In this document: in pieces, positions 39,162-49,209 of the stretch
Layout of the letters: each line of letters starts with the position of its first letter
Position numbering within the stretch: the first letter of the stretch is position 1
Origin: Bacillus cereus group sp. RP43
GTDB taxonomy: Bacteria; Bacillota; Bacilli; Bacillales; Bacillaceae_G
DNA: 64,000 bases
Direction of reading: 5' to 3'
Assembly: GCF_040459645.1 (NCBI RefSeq)
Contig: NZ_JARVHQ010000001.1
Span: 930,001 to 994,000, forward strand
The notes under the pieces: model-generated
Seen by the model: the letters and a program-made list of their open reading frames with translations, nothing else
Databases searched by the model: none
Told to the model about the DNA's origin: nothing
Position numbers and translations under genes: made by a program

Positions 39162-40014
39162 ATATAGAGATGTTTTAACAAAAATTACAGTACATCCATT
39201 GTTTTGGGTTATTATCGTTATTGGTATTTTTACAGCACGTTTTAAAGAGTTACTATTACTATTTTGTATTGTTTTAGTTCATGAACTTGGGCATGCTTTT
39301 GCCGCTGTATATTATAATTGGCGGATTAAACAAATTCAGCTTTTGCCGTTTGGTGGCGTAGTTGAGATGGAAGAGCATGGGAATAAATCATTAAAAGAAG
39401 AATTAATTGTCGTTATAGCTGGGCCAATTCAGCATATATGGATGATTGTGGTCGCTTATATTTTGTATCAGGCGGGCTGGGTAACTGATGATTTGTACCA
39501 TTTCTTTGTGTGGAATAATGTCATTATTTTAGGGTTTAATTTATTGCCTATTTGGCCACTTGATGGCGGAAAAGTATTATTTAATGTATTATCATATCGT
39601 TTTCCGTATTTACAAGCACATGAAAAGATGATGAAATTGTCATGTGTTTTTTTTAGTGTAATATTAGGGTGGCAGTTACTTTGGAATAGTAATAACATTA
39701 TGATGTGGGTATTACTCGTTTTTCTAGCGATTTCTTTATATCAAGAATGGAAACAAAGACGTTACGCATTTATGCGTTTTTTATTAGAACGTTATTATGG
39801 AAATAAAAGAGATATTGAAAAGATTGCACCTATTGAGGTCAAAACAGAAGATCGCTTGTATACGATTTTCACAAAATTTCGCAGAGGATATAAACACTCT
39901 ATTATCGTCCATGGAAAATATAAAGAGCATTATACATTGGATGAAAATGAATTGTTGTATGCGTATTTTGCTGAAAAACGAACAACCTCATCTGTTGAAG
40001 AATTAATTGGTTAG
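39154..40014 (+). CDS. spoIVFB: SpoIVFB, intramembrane protease for pro-sigma-K
   Basis: This site-2-type metalloprotease in the outer forespore membrane cleaves pro-sigma-K. The zinc motif is VHELGHAFAA (about residue 43), with the third ligand in NLLPIWPLDGGKV. About six membrane helices are followed by a CBS-like C-terminal domain. TTG start, with the ribosome site CAGGTG inside spoIVFA, and translational coupling to it. 286 residues. Confidence 0.93.
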   Translation: MIKYRDVLTKITVHPLFWVIIVIGIFTARFKELLLLFCIVLVHELGHAFAAVYYNWRIKQIQLLPFGGVVEMEEHGNKSLKEELIVVIAGPIQHIWMIVVAYILYQAGWVTDDLYHFFVWNNVIILGFNLLPIWPLDGGKVLFNVLSYRFPYLQAHEKMMKLSCVFFSVILGWQLLWNSNNIMMWVLLVFLAISLYQEWKQRRYAFMRFLLERYYGNKRDIEKIAPIEVKTEDRLYTIFTKFRRGYKHSIIVHGKYKEHYTLDENELLYAYFAEKRTTSSVEELIG

Positions 40015-40038
40015 TGTTGACGATGACACTAACCTTTT
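40009..40038 (+). terminator. Terminator after spoIVFB
   Basis: GGTTAGTGT, TGACGATG and ACACTAACC form a perfect 9-bp stem that overlaps the stop and is followed by TTTT. Confidence 0.8.
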
Positions 40039-40077
40039 ATATTGTAAGGAAAAGAAGTGAAAAGTGAGGAAATAATT

Positions 40078-41466
40078 TTGAAGACGTTATATATAGATTA
40101 TACTGGTTCGGAAAAGCGTGTTGCGATAGAAGAGAAGCAAAAAGTTGTCGAGCTTTTATGGAAACGGAATGAAGAGCAGGAAGTTGTCGGACATATTTAT
40201 GTTGGGCGTATCGTAAGAACAATTGCTGGAATGAACGCAGCCTTTGTAAATATCGGGTTAGAGAAACATGCATATCTTTCATACGATGATGTACCATCTT
40301 CATATCGCATACATGAAGGACAAGCGATACTTGTACAAGTTGTGAAAGAGGCAATCGATACGAAAGGGCCAAAATTAACGGCGAAGATAGAATTTACTGG
40401 GAAGTATGTCGTTTATATGCCGTATGATGAAATGCGCGCTGTTTCTCGGAAAATAAAAAATAATAAAAGAAGACAACAGTTAATCGGAATTGAAGTGGAA
40501 GGAACGGGTGGATACATTTTCCGATCTGCTTCTGAAAAAGGGACAATCGATGAAATACAAGCTGAAATGCAAGGGCTGCAGCAGTTATATGAAGAAGTAA
40601 AAAGAAAAGAAAATCAAGGCAAGGCACCTTTACTACTTCATCGACCAGCGACGTTTTTAGATCGTGTATTTCAGGAGAACCCGATTGAAACGATTGAAAA
40701 AGTAGTTGTAGATACGAGAAGTATAGTAAAAGAATTAGAAGAAAAAGTAGGGAAAGAAAGAGTATCCTTTTATAATGAAAAATCTTCGATGTTTAATCAT
40801 TTTGGAATAGAGCGTGAAATCGAGAAAGCACTTCAAAAAATTGTTTGGCTGCCAAATGGTGCCTATCTAATTGTGGAACAAATGGAGACGATGACTGTAA
40901 TTGATGTGAATACGGGTAAGTTTACTGGAAAACAAAACTTACAAGATACGGTACTTCGCACAAATGAAATGGCTGCCGAAGAGATTGCACGTCAATTAAG
41001 ACTCCGTGATATTGGCGGTATGATATTAATTGATTTTATTAATATGAAAAGACGGGAAGATAAAGAGAAGGTAAGAGAGCGCCTCATAGCTGCTATGCAA
41101 GATGATCGCACGTATACAAGAGTGCTTGGGTTTACAGAGTTAGGTATTTTAGAGATGACGCGTAAGCGCAAGAAACATTCGTTACGTGACGTATTATTAG
41201 AAGAGTGTGCGCCTTGTAAAGCGACAGGTTACGTTATATCTAATGAAACAATTGCGTATGAGCTAGAGAGAGAGCTTATTACTTATGGTAATATAGAGGA
41301 TGAAGCTGTATTGATTGGTGCTTCAAAAAAAGTACAAAAAATATTTTTACAAAAAGAATTACAAAAAAATATTCCATTTGAAATTTATTTCAAAGATGAT
41401 ATTATCGAAAAGTACGCTATTATCCGTTTTGGAAGTAAGAAAGAAATTGTAGAACGGAAAAAATAG
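40078..41466 (+). CDS. rng: Ribonuclease G/E family endonuclease
   Basis: A 462-residue RNase G. The N-terminal S1 domain (GHIYVGRIVRTIAGMNAAFVNIG) is followed by the RNase H-like catalytic domain with the metal-binding aspartates in VIDVNTGKFTG and ILIDFINMKRRED, and the zinc-link cysteines in EECAPCKATG. The RNase E scaffold tail is absent. The TTG at 40078 after AGTGAGGA yields MKTLYIDYTG; an in-frame GTG at 40057 is an alternative. B. subtilis lacks this family and uses RNase Y, so it marks the cereus-type gene content. Confidence 0.9.
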   Translation: MKTLYIDYTGSEKRVAIEEKQKVVELLWKRNEEQEVVGHIYVGRIVRTIAGMNAAFVNIGLEKHAYLSYDDVPSSYRIHEGQAILVQVVKEAIDTKGPKLTAKIEFTGKYVVYMPYDEMRAVSRKIKNNKRRQQLIGIEVEGTGGYIFRSASEKGTIDEIQAEMQGLQQLYEEVKRKENQGKAPLLLHRPATFLDRVFQENPIETIEKVVVDTRSIVKELEEKVGKERVSFYNEKSSMFNHFGIEREIEKALQKIVWLPNGAYLIVEQMETMTVIDVNTGKFTGKQNLQDTVLRTNEMAAEEIARQLRLRDIGGMILIDFINMKRREDKEKVRERLIAAMQDDRTYTRVLGFTELGILEMTRKRKKHSLRDVLLEECAPCKATGYVISNETIAYELERELITYGNIEDEAVLIGASKKVQKIFLQKELQKNIPFEIYFKDDIIEKYAIIRFGSKKEIVERKK

Positions 41467-41481
41467 TTAGCAGAACATTCA

Positions 41482-41511
41482 TTGACAATAGTTAATGATT
41501 CATGGTAACAT
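41482..41511 (+). promoter_or_regulatory. Promoter of the rplU operon
   Basis: TTGACA (41482-41487), 18 bases, TAACAT (41506-41511). Confidence 0.55.
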
Positions 41512-41529
41512 CTTTATGTTATAGTTTAT

Positions 41530-41632
41530 AGCACCTAAACTGCTATATGCTACAACCGCACAAGACAGGTTCCTTAAAGGCATTTTATGTCTACCTCGTT
41601 TTTGGCGAGTCTTAGTAATTAAGAGGAGGTGC
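41530..41632 (+). promoter_or_regulatory. L21 leader (ribosomal protein autoregulatory element)
   Basis: The approximately 100-base leader directly upstream of rplU is rich in short pairings (AGACAGGTTCC..., CTCGTTTTTGGCGAG at 41597-41611) and ends in AGGAGGTG. Its position and general form match the Rfam L21 leader known upstream of rplU in Firmicutes; the fold was not computed. Confidence 0.65.
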
Positions 41633-41636
41633 AAGT

Positions 41637-41945
41637 ATGTACGCAATTATCGAAACAGGTGGAAAACAAATTAAAGTTGAAGCTGGTCAAGCAATCTACA
41701 TTGAAAAATTAGATGTTGAAGCTGGTGAAACTGTTACTTTTGACAAAGTTCTTTTCGTTGGTGGCGAAAACGTGAAAGTTGGTAGCCCAGTTGTAGAAGG
41801 TGCAACAGTTACTGCGAAAGTTGAAAAACAAGGTCGCGCTAAGAAAATCATCGTTTTCAAATACAAAGCGAAAAAGAACAATCGTAAGAAACAAGGTCAT
41901 CGTCAACCTTACACTAAGCTAGTAGTTGAAGCTATCAACGCTTAA
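41637..41945 (+). CDS. rplU: 50S ribosomal protein L21
   Basis: The 102-residue 23S-rRNA-binding protein has [18 protein letters not shown] at the start and the basic C-terminal [15 protein letters not shown] loop. Strong codon bias. Start after AGAGGAGGTGCAAGT. First gene of rplU-prp-rpmA. Confidence 0.98.
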
Positions 41946-41956
41946 TTCTGGTTAAG

Positions 41957-42301
41957 ATGATTAAGATTACGATAAGTCGCACGAAACTAGGAAGTATCCA
42001 ATCATTTAAAATGACTGGACATGCCAATTATGCGCCACATGGACAAGACCTTGTCTGTGCTGGAACTACAGCGGTCGTGTTTGGTTCTATAAATGCAGTG
42101 GAAGAACTTTGTAAAGTGCAGGCAACTATTGAACTCGGAAGTGATGGCGGATTCTTAACGTATGAATTGCCTAATGATTTAGACGTTCATGCAGCAGAAA
42201 AAGCACAGATACTTTTAGAAGGATTGGTTGTTTCGCTTAAGACGATTGAACTTGATTACGGAAAGTATATCCGTTTAATAGAAAAAGTGCAGGAGGTGTA
42301 A
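41957..42301 (+). CDS. prp: Prp, cysteine protease that processes L27
   Basis: The 114-residue protein (YsxB of B. subtilis) removes the N-terminal extension of L27, which is essential where L27 has that extension. The catalytic histidine is in MTGHANYAPHG and the cysteine in DLVCAGTTAV. It sits between rplU and rpmA, three bases from its substrate gene. The extension in the neighbouring L27 carries the expected cleavage motif, so pair and context agree. Confidence 0.95.
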   Translation: MIKITISRTKLGSIQSFKMTGHANYAPHGQDLVCAGTTAVVFGSINAVEELCKVQATIELGSDGGFLTYELPNDLDVHAAEKAQILLEGLVVSLKTIELDYGKYIRLIEKVQEV

Positions 42302-42304
42302 CGT

Positions 42305-42595
42305 ATGTTAAGATTAGATCTTCAGTTTTTCGCATCTAAGAAAGGTGTAGGTAGTACAAAGAACGGTCGTGACTCTCAGTCAAAACGTCTTGGTGCTAAA
42401 CGCGCAGATGGTCAAACGGTTTCAGGTGGTTCAATTCTTTACCGTCAACGCGGTACAAAAATTTATCCAGGTGTTAACGTTGGTCGTGGTGGCGATGACA
42501 CTTTATACGCGAAAGTTGACGGCGTAGTACGCTTTGAGCGTCTTGGTCGTGACCGCAAACAAGTGAGCGTATATCCTGTTGCTCAAGAAGCATAA
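42305..42595 (+). CDS. rpmA: 50S ribosomal protein L27 with cleavable N-terminal extension
   Basis: The 96-residue protein reaches the peptidyl-transferase centre. The N-terminus [21 protein letters not shown] contains the Prp recognition motif [10 protein letters not shown]; cleavage after FF leaves the mature start [15 protein letters not shown] and [15 protein letters not shown] follow. It ends in a strong terminator. Confidence 0.98.
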   Translation: MLRLDLQFFASKKGVGSTKNGRDSQSKRLGAKRADGQTVSGGSILYRQRGTKIYPGVNVGRGGDDTLYAKVDGVVRFERLGRDRKQVSVYPVAQEA

Positions 42596-42607
42596 GAACT
42601 CACGGAA

Positions 42608-42640
42608 AACTCTAACCTGAGTGCAGGTTAGAGTTTTTCT
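42608..42640 (+). terminator. Terminator after rpmA
   Basis: AACTCTAACCTG, AGTG and CAGGTTAGAGTT form a perfect 12-bp stem, followed by TTTC. Confidence 0.9.
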
Positions 42641-42658
42641 ATATTAAGGGGTATCTAA

Positions 42659-43207
42659 ATGAATGAAAAATGGACAATTATAGATGCGTTGCGCCATTCA
42701 AGACATGATTGGCTCAATCGTTTGCAGATGGTTAAAGGAAATCTTTCCCTTGGAAAAGTGGAAGAGATTCATAGGCTCATCGATCGTTTTGTCCAAGAAG
42801 CGAGACAAGAATCCAATCTGATGGGGCTATCAATGCCTTTATTTTCAGAGTGGATTTTAACATATAATTGGAAACAGCAACCGTGCTTATTGGAGTACGA
42901 AGTATTAGGGAAATTACATAACTTATCTCATCTAGATGAGACTGTATGTACATGGACGAATCAGTTTTTCTTAATGCTTCAGCATAGTTTAGACGTATAT
43001 GTTGAAAATTATGTTTGTATCACAATTGAATGTGACGCGGAGAATGCTCGTTTCTTTTTTGATTTTCGTGGAAAGCTAACGAATGTAGAAGAACTACAAA
43101 CGTGGCTTGCGAACCAAAACAATAAATGGTATTCCATTTCTTATACAGTACGAGACGAAGAAGTCTCAGTTGTATTACAACTAATCGAAAAAAGTGTGGT
43201 GAAATAA
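42659..43207 (+). CDS. spo0B: Spo0B, sporulation phosphotransferase
   Basis: It passes phosphate from Spo0F to Spo0A in the phosphorelay. The phosphorylated histidine is in [13 protein letters not shown] (His16 here; B. subtilis His30), in a two-helix hairpin. A degenerate kinase-like C-terminal domain without ATP motifs follows. 182 residues. The stop overlaps the obg start by one base (TAATG), coupling the two as in B. subtilis. Confidence 0.93.
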   Translation: MNEKWTIIDALRHSRHDWLNRLQMVKGNLSLGKVEEIHRLIDRFVQEARQESNLMGLSMPLFSEWILTYNWKQQPCLLEYEVLGKLHNLSHLDETVCTWTNQFFLMLQHSLDVYVENYVCITIECDAENARFFFDFRGKLTNVEELQTWLANQNNKWYSISYTVRDEEVSVVLQLIEKSVVK

Positions 43208-44490
43208 TGTTTGTAGATCAGGTCAAGATATATGTAAAAGGCGGCGACGGTGGTAACGGAATGGTTGCGTATCGTCGTGAGAAGTATGTACCTAAAGGTG
43301 GCCCAGCAGGTGGCGACGGTGGTAAAGGTGCAGATGTTGTTTTTGTTGTTGAGGAAGGCTTACGTACATTAATGGACTTCCGCTACCAACGTCATTTCAA
43401 AGCTGATCGCGGTCAGCACGGAATGAGTAAAGGTCAGCACGGTCGTAAATCTGAAGATTTAATCGTAAAGGTTCCACCAGGAACAATAGTGAAAGATGAA
43501 AAAACAGGTGAAATTCTTGCTGATTTAGTAACGCATGAACAAACAGCTGTAATCGCAAGAGGTGGCCGTGGTGGCCGTGGTAACTCACGTTTCGCAACAG
43601 CGACGAACCCAGCGCCAGAAATCGCTGAGAACGGGGAACCAGGTCAAGAACGTGATGTTACGCTAGAACTTAAAGTGCTAGCAGATGTTGGACTTGTTGG
43701 ATTCCCAAGTGTAGGTAAATCTACATTATTATCTGTTGTATCATCAGCGCGTCCGAAAATTGCAGAATATCACTTTACAACAATCGTTCCGAATCTTGGT
43801 GTTGTTGAAACTGGTGATAACCGCAGCTTCGTTATGGCTGACCTTCCTGGACTAATTGAAGGCGCACACTCCGGCGTTGGACTTGGACACCAATTCTTAC
43901 GTCATATCGAACGTACACGTGTAATTGTGCACGTTATCGATATGTCTGGTTTAGAAGGACGTGAGCCATATGAAGATTATGTCACAATCAATAATGAACT
44001 AAAAGAATACAATATGCGTTTAACTGAGCGTCCACAAGTTGTTGTTGCAAACAAAATGGATATGCCAGATGCAGAAGAAAACTTACAAGCATTTAAAGAA
44101 AAATTGGGAGACGAAGTAAAAATTTTCCCAATCTCAGCTGTAACGAAACAAGGTGTTCGTGACTTACTATTTGAAGTAGCGAACTTATTAGAAACAACAC
44201 CAGAATTCCCAATGTACGATGATGTAGAAGAATCTGAAGCAAGTGTAATGTACAAATTTGAATCTGAATCTAATTTTGAAATTACACGCGAAAGTGATGG
44301 CACATTTGTTATTTCTGGTTATGATATTGAGAAAACATTCAAGATGACAGACTTCTCACGTGATGAATCTGTACGCCGATTTGCTCGTCAAATGCGTGGA
44401 ATGGGTATTGATGAAGCCCTTCGTGCACGTGGTGCAACAGACGGAGATATTGTAAAAATTCTTGAATATCAATTTGAATTTATCGATTAA
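43207..44490 (+). CDS. obg: Obg/CgtA GTPase
   Basis: This essential ribosome-associated GTPase is linked to the stringent and general stress responses and to sporulation. The N-terminal glycine-rich Obg domain ([30 protein letters not shown]) spans 1-158. The G domain has [18 protein letters not shown] and NKMDMPD, and the OCT domain occupies the end (YEIT-type [13 protein letters not shown]). ATG at 43207; 427 residues. Upstream in-frame codons belong to spo0B sequence in another frame. Confidence 0.97.
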   Translation: MFVDQVKIYVKGGDGGNGMVAYRREKYVPKGGPAGGDGGKGADVVFVVEEGLRTLMDFRYQRHFKADRGQHGMSKGQHGRKSEDLIVKVPPGTIVKDEKTGEILADLVTHEQTAVIARGGRGGRGNSRFATATNPAPEIAENGEPGQERDVTLELKVLADVGLVGFPSVGKSTLLSVVSSARPKIAEYHFTTIVPNLGVVETGDNRSFVMADLPGLIEGAHSGVGLGHQFLRHIERTRVIVHVIDMSGLEGREPYEDYVTINNELKEYNMRLTERPQVVVANKMDMPDAEENLQAFKEKLGDEVKIFPISAVTKQGVRDLLFEVANLLETTPEFPMYDDVEESEASVMYKFESESNFEITRESDGTFVISGYDIEKTFKMTDFSRDESVRRFARQMRGMGIDEALRARGATDGDIVKILEYQFEFID

Positions 44491-44522
44491 GACTGCCGAA
44501 ATATGGCGGTCTTTTTTTTTTG
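44489..44522 (+). terminator. Terminator after obg
   Basis: AAGACTGCC and GGCGGTCTT (one wobble) pair around GAAATAT, followed by a run of T's. It includes the stop codon. Confidence 0.85.
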
Positions 44523-44662
44523 CTATTTGAGTCCAGTAAAGATCTGATTCGTATAGGTGAACCATAAGTCGGTATAGGAAAAAATCCCCATTGATTAAAG
44601 TTTCAATTTATAATAGAAAAAGGAGTGATTTTAGAAGAATATTTTATGGGGAGAAAAGGAAC

Positions 44663-45370
44663 ATGTATAAAATATTAATTGTAGAAGATGATGAAAAAAT
44701 TGCAGAGATATTAGAGGAGCATTTAGAAAGGTATGGATATCAATCTTTCAGAGTAGGCGATTTACGTCATATAAAAGATGAGTTTGTAAAAGTAAGTCCT
44801 CATCTTGTGTTACTTGATATTAATTTACCATACTTTGATGGCTTCTACTGGTGCCGCCAAATCCGCATTGTATCGAATGCGCCAATTATTTTCGTTTCTG
44901 CAAGGACAGGGGAAATGGATCAAGTGATGGCGATTGAGAATGGCGGGGATGATTATATTACAAAGCCATTCCATTTAGATATCGTAATGGCAAAGGTGAA
45001 GAGTGCACTTCGCCGCGGGTATGGTGAGTATGCTTTGGCCGCGGAAAGTGACTGTTTAGGTGTTAATGGATTATTATTATTCCCATCACAGCACACAGTA
45101 GAGTGGAAAGGGCAACAAACTGAACTTACAAAAAATGAATTTTATTTATTAGAATGTTTAATGAAACAAGCGAATCAATACGTGACACGTGAAGAGTTGT
45201 TAGAGGCTTTATGGGATGAAGTAGCTTTTGTTGATGATAATACATTAACTGTGAATGTAAAGCGTGTAAGGAAGAAACTTGAGGAGTTAGGCATTAAAAA
45301 TGCAATTGTCACAAAGCGTGGATACGGTTATGCTCTTCTTACTGAGTGGGGCGAAGGGCATGAAGGTTAA
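44663..45370 (+). CDS. OmpR-type response regulator, BceR-like
   Basis: The 235-residue regulator has a receiver domain with phosphoacceptor Asp52 (LVLLDINLP), acidic EDD at 8-10, conserved Lys in DYITKPFH, and an OmpR-type winged helix (LTKNEFYLLECLM, DDNTLTVNVKRVRKKLEELG, KRGYGYAL). The ATG at 44663 follows GAAAAGGAAC. It overlaps the kinase gene by 11 bases. By family and neighbours it probably controls the adjacent ABC transporter in response to peptide antibiotics. Confidence 0.88.
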   Translation: MYKILIVEDDEKIAEILEEHLERYGYQSFRVGDLRHIKDEFVKVSPHLVLLDINLPYFDGFYWCRQIRIVSNAPIIFVSARTGEMDQVMAIENGGDDYITKPFHLDIVMAKVKSALRRGYGEYALAAESDCLGVNGLLLFPSQHTVEWKGQQTELTKNEFYLLECLMKQANQYVTREELLEALWDEVAFVDDNTLTVNVKRVRKKLEELGIKNAIVTKRGYGYALLTEWGEGHEG

Positions 45371-46442
45371 AAGCTACCTCATAGACCGTTTTTCCTTAAT
45401 CCTTTCTTACATTATAAGCCTTTGTTTATTTGGGCTCGTATTGCAGTTGCAAAGCCTTTTAGAAAAGCGTGCGCTGGACTGGAGTACATGGTTATACGGA
45501 CTTTTATTAGGGACAGTTGTGTTTAGTGTATACCTTATTTACGATTATCGAAAACGAAGTGTGTTTTTAAAGAGAATAGAACAGTATATTGCCGGTGGAC
45601 ATACATTACACGACTCTTTACTTATCGATACTTCTTATACGTCAGAACAAGAACTGGTCGTTGAAGCGTTTACGCTATTAAGGCAGCAATATATGAATGA
45701 AGTTCATAAACAGCATGCAAAAGAGCAACAGCAAATGATTTTTATGAACCAGTGGATCCATCAAATGAAAACACCAGTATCCGTTATTGAATTATTGTTA
45801 CAGAAATACGGTAAGGAACACCGTGAAGCAAGGGGAACGATTGAAAGTATTCGTGAAGAAAATAACCGTATTTTAAATGGGTTAGATTTAGCGTTACATA
45901 TGGCAAGGTTAGATCAATTTTCGAAAGATTATAAAGTAGAAGTAGTAAATGTTATAGAGGTCATTCGAGATATTATTAATGAAAATCGAAAGTCGTTCAT
46001 TCAATCTTCTGTATTTCCGAAAATAATGTTTGAAGAAGAGACTTGTATGGTTGCGTCTGATGGAAAGTGGCTTAGTATCGCCTTGGGCCAAATTGTTGTG
46101 AATGCAATTAAGTATACAAAAATTTCAGAAGCAGAGAAAAAAGAAATTCAATTTCAAATTGAAGAGAAGGATCAAAAGGTATTACTACATATTAGAGATA
46201 ATGGAATTGGTATTCCAGAGCAAGATGTAAAGCGTATATTTGATCCGTTCTTTACGGGAATAAACGGCCGTAAAACAAGGGAAGCGACAGGGATGGGTTT
46301 ATATATTACGAGGGAAATCTGCGGTAATTTACATCATGGAGTGTATGTACAATCAACGGAAGGGGAAGGAACAACAGTTACGTTCCAATTTGCAAAAGAT
46401 GAAGAATATCATACATTAATGAGAAAAATGACAAAACTGTAA
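45360..46442 (+). CDS. Intramembrane-sensing histidine kinase, BceS-like
   Basis: The 360-residue kinase has two N-terminal membrane helices (about 12-30 and 45-62) joined by a very short outside loop, so it lacks a sensor domain. Kinases of this kind sense through the partner transporter. Phosphorylated His134 is in WIHQMKTPVSVIE; the ATPase has N box QIVVNAIKYT, G1 DNGIGIPE, F DPFFTG and G2 GMGLYITRE. ATG after GGGCGAAGGGC inside the regulator gene. Confidence 0.88.
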   Translation: MKVKSYLIDRFSLILSYIISLCLFGLVLQLQSLLEKRALDWSTWLYGLLLGTVVFSVYLIYDYRKRSVFLKRIEQYIAGGHTLHDSLLIDTSYTSEQELVVEAFTLLRQQYMNEVHKQHAKEQQQMIFMNQWIHQMKTPVSVIELLLQKYGKEHREARGTIESIREENNRILNGLDLALHMARLDQFSKDYKVEVVNVIEVIRDIINENRKSFIQSSVFPKIMFEEETCMVASDGKWLSIALGQIVVNAIKYTKISEAEKKEIQFQIEEKDQKVLLHIRDNGIGIPEQDVKRIFDPFFTGINGRKTREATGMGLYITREICGNLHHGVYVQSTEGEGTTVTFQFAKDEEYHTLMRKMTKL

Positions 46443-46446
46443 GATA

Positions 46447-46460
46447 ACAAAACGTTTTGT
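46447..46460 (+). promoter_or_regulatory. Palindrome before the ABC transporter genes
   Basis: ACAAAACGTTTTGT is a perfect 14-bp dyad just after the kinase stop. A TATAGT-like -10 lies at 46495-46500. It could be an operator for the adjacent regulator or a weak terminator stem; no T-run follows directly. Confidence 0.35.
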
Positions 46461-46535
46461 AAGGGAAATCACTCGTTTCTTTTTCTTATTTTTCTTATAG
46501 TAAATGTAAGAAGAAAACACGTAGGGGGATTAGAA

Positions 46536-47312
46536 ATGAGTGTTCTTGAAGTAAAAGGGTTAACAAAGGTGTATCAATCAAAAGGTTCAGTAGCGACGAC
46601 TGCTTTACATGATATAAATTTTAAAATTGAAGAGGGCGAATTTGTAGGAATTATGGGGCCTTCAGGGAGCGGGAAAACAACGCTTTTAAATTTATTAGCG
46701 ACAATTGATAAGCAAACTTCAGGTCATGTGCTTGTAAATGGTGAAGAAATTAATCAAATGCGCGCTGCAAAATTGGCGGAATTCCGCCGTACACATTTAG
46801 GATTCATTTTCCAAGATTTCAACTTACTTGATACGTTATCCATTAAAGAAAATATTATTTTGCCGCTTGTAATGGCGAAGAAATCTGTAAAAGAAATTGA
46901 TGCGAAAGTACTTGAAATTGCGAGGTTTTTAAACATCGAAGAAATTTTAAATAAAAAAGTATACGAAGTATCAGGCGGACAACAACAACGTGCAGCTGCT
47001 GCAAGGGCAATTATTCATGACCCAACATTAATTTTAGCGGATGAGCCAACGGGAAACTTAGATTCGAAATCAGCGAAATCATTAATGGGAGCACTTCAAG
47101 ATTTACATGAGCAAAAGAAAGTAACGATTGCAATGGTAACGCATGATCCGGTAGCGGCTAGTTATTGTGAACGTATCCTCTTCATACGTGATGGAGAGAT
47201 CTTCTCAGAAATACATAAAGGAAGAACGAAACAAGCCTTTTTCCAAGAAATTTTGGACGTACTTGCGATGCTAGGGGGGGAATATCATGAACTTTCGCCA
47301 GCTCGCGCTTAA
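46536..47312 (+). CDS. ABC transporter ATP-binding protein, BceA-like
   Basis: The 258-residue ATPase is of the MacB/LolD/BceA class. Walker A is MGPSGSGKTTLLN, the Q-loop FIFQDFNLL, the signature VSGGQQQRAAAARA, Walker B LILADEPTGNLDS, and the H-loop VTHDP. GGGGGATTAGAA precedes the ATG. Its end overlaps the first permease gene by 26 bases. It is the only ATPase in the locus and presumably serves one or both permeases. Confidence 0.92.
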   Translation: MSVLEVKGLTKVYQSKGSVATTALHDINFKIEEGEFVGIMGPSGSGKTTLLNLLATIDKQTSGHVLVNGEEINQMRAAKLAEFRRTHLGFIFQDFNLLDTLSIKENIILPLVMAKKSVKEIDAKVLEIARFLNIEEILNKKVYEVSGGQQQRAAAARAIIHDPTLILADEPTGNLDSKSAKSLMGALQDLHEQKKVTIAMVTHDPVAASYCERILFIRDGEIFSEIHKGRTKQAFFQEILDVLAMLGGEYHELSPARA

Positions 47313-49209
47313 CAATGTAAAAGGAAATTGGCGTAATTATAAAGCGTTCCTTATTAGTAGTTGTTTATCGATTGTCGTATTTTTCATGTATGCTTCCTTC
47401 ATTTATCATCCAGATGTCGTAAGCGGTAATATTAGTATGAAGACGATGATTTCAAAAGGATTAGAATCGATGAATTATATTGTAGTCATCTTCTCAGCAC
47501 TCTTTATTTTATATGCGAATTCAACGTTTTTACGAGCAAGAAAAAAAGAATTCGGTTTATTAACATTAATAGGTGGAACGAAGTCTCAGCTCGGTAGAAT
47601 GATTATATTAGAACAACTTATGTTAGGTAGTATTGCAATTGTAGTAGGTATTGGGATTGGCATGCTTTGCTCAAAATTATTTTTCCAAGCACTAAGTGTA
47701 TTACTAAAAATTGATAAAACACTTCCGTTCGTATGGAATAGTAAAGCAATTTTTATTACAGCTGGTGTGTACTTTATTCTCTTCTTAATTCTATCATTGT
47801 TTAGCGTTTGGACAGTAGGACACTTACAAATTATTGATTTATTAAGAGAGGCAAGAAAACAAAAAGTAGAGCCTTTTGCATTTACATGGTTAGGTGTAGT
47901 CGGTATAGGCTGTATTATTGCGGCATATATACTTTGTTTCCAAGTAACAATTATGAATTTTATTATGTATTTCTTACCGATTGTAGGACTGACAATTGGC
48001 GGAACGTATTTACTATTTACACAAGGTAGTACAGTTGTATTAAAAGCATTGCAAAAACGAAAACAATCTTTTTATACATATCCAAATATGTTCGTACTAA
48101 GCAATCTTATTTACAAAATGAAAGATAATGCTCGTTTTCTATTTGTAATTTCTATTATTACGGCGGTTGTTTCCTCAGCAGTTGGTACGCTTTATGTATA
48201 TTATGAAAATATGAGTGCAAAAACGGTAGAGCTTACGCCACATGCTATTTCATATGAGGAAAAGGGGTTAAATACGCATAGTCTTATTAATGAAGAAAAA
48301 GTACAAGAGATTGTAAAAAAACATGGGTTTGAAGATGCACGAAAAGTAACCTACGTAAAACTACCTGCAACACAGAAAATAATGTTGTTTAACAGTGAAC
48401 GTGAAGTACCAATGACGATTATTTCAGAAAAAGAATATAACGCAGAAGTGCGTGAACAAAAGAAAGAGCAAATTACAGAGGTTCATAATGCACCAGGTAG
48501 TGCGACGATGGTTATGGTTGATGCAGCAAATGAACTTATGAAAATAGATCGTACGAAACCGTATGAATTTACAATTAATGGACAAAAGCAGTCTGTTCAA
48601 TTAAATGAGCCAACGTCATATTCTGTTTTTAACGATAGCGAATATCTTATTGTGAATGATCAAGATTTTGAGAAGTATGCAAAGCTCGTACCAGATGAAG
48701 AAAAGACGAAATATTACGGTTATTATATTGAAGACTGGAAAAGTACGGAAGACCTTGTGCTAGATTTAAAAAAGGAAATTACACCAGAAAAGCAAGGGGA
48801 ATTGAGAAACTCAGTGTTTGCTTATAAAGATATAAGAGAAGGTGGAGCAATTACAATGTTCATCGGTTTCTTCGTAGCAGTACTGTTCTTCTTCTTCGCT
48901 TGTAGCATGACATACTTTAAATGGTTTAACGATAAAGAACAAGATCGTATTCAATTTAAGTCATTAAAAAGAATTGGTATGACAGATAAAGAAATTCGTA
49001 AAATTGCAATTCGTCAAATGGGAGTTATTTTCTTTATCCCGATTTTAATCGGTGCAATTCATAGTGGATTCGCTCTTCATACGTTAGGAAAAATGCTTTA
49101 TATCGATTTATGGAAATCAGGTGTGATTGTAATTGGAGCATATATTTTAGCTTCTGCCATTTACTTTATGATCGCTCAAAGAGGATATTTAAAACACGTA
49201 AAAAGCTAG
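47287..49209 (+). CDS. ABC permease 1, BceB-like (FtsX family)
   Basis: The 640-residue membrane protein has ten predicted helices. One is at the N-terminus (MNFRQLALNNVKGNWRNYK, then a helix), FtsX-type groups follow at about 55-310 and 520-635, and a large extracellular domain lies at about 310-520. This is the BceB/VraG arrangement for bacitracin- or lantibiotic-detoxifying transporters. AGGGGGGAATATC precedes the ATG. The C-terminus forms half of a long perfect inverted repeat with the spacer to permease 2. Confidence 0.9.
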   Translation: MNFRQLALNNVKGNWRNYKAFLISSCLSIVVFFMYASFIYHPDVVSGNISMKTMISKGLESMNYIVVIFSALFILYANSTFLRARKKEFGLLTLIGGTKSQLGRMIILEQLMLGSIAIVVGIGIGMLCSKLFFQALSVLLKIDKTLPFVWNSKAIFITAGVYFILFLILSLFSVWTVGHLQIIDLLREARKQKVEPFAFTWLGVVGIGCIIAAYILCFQVTIMNFIMYFLPIVGLTIGGTYLLFTQGSTVVLKALQKRKQSFYTYPNMFVLSNLIYKMKDNARFLFVISIITAVVSSAVGTLYVYYENMSAKTVELTPHAISYEEKGLNTHSLINEEKVQEIVKKHGFEDARKVTYVKLPATQKIMLFNSEREVPMTIISEKEYNAEVREQKKEQITEVHNAPGSATMVMVDAANELMKIDRTKPYEFTINGQKQSVQLNEPTSYSVFNDSEYLIVNDQDFEKYAKLVPDEEKTKYYGYYIEDWKSTEDLVLDLKKEITPEKQGELRNSVFAYKDIREGGAITMFIGFFVAVLFFFFACSMTYFKWFNDKEQDRIQFKSLKRIGMTDKEIRKIAIRQMGVIFFIPILIGAIHSGFALHTLGKMLYIDLWKSGVIVIGAYILASAIYFMIAQRGYLKHVKS

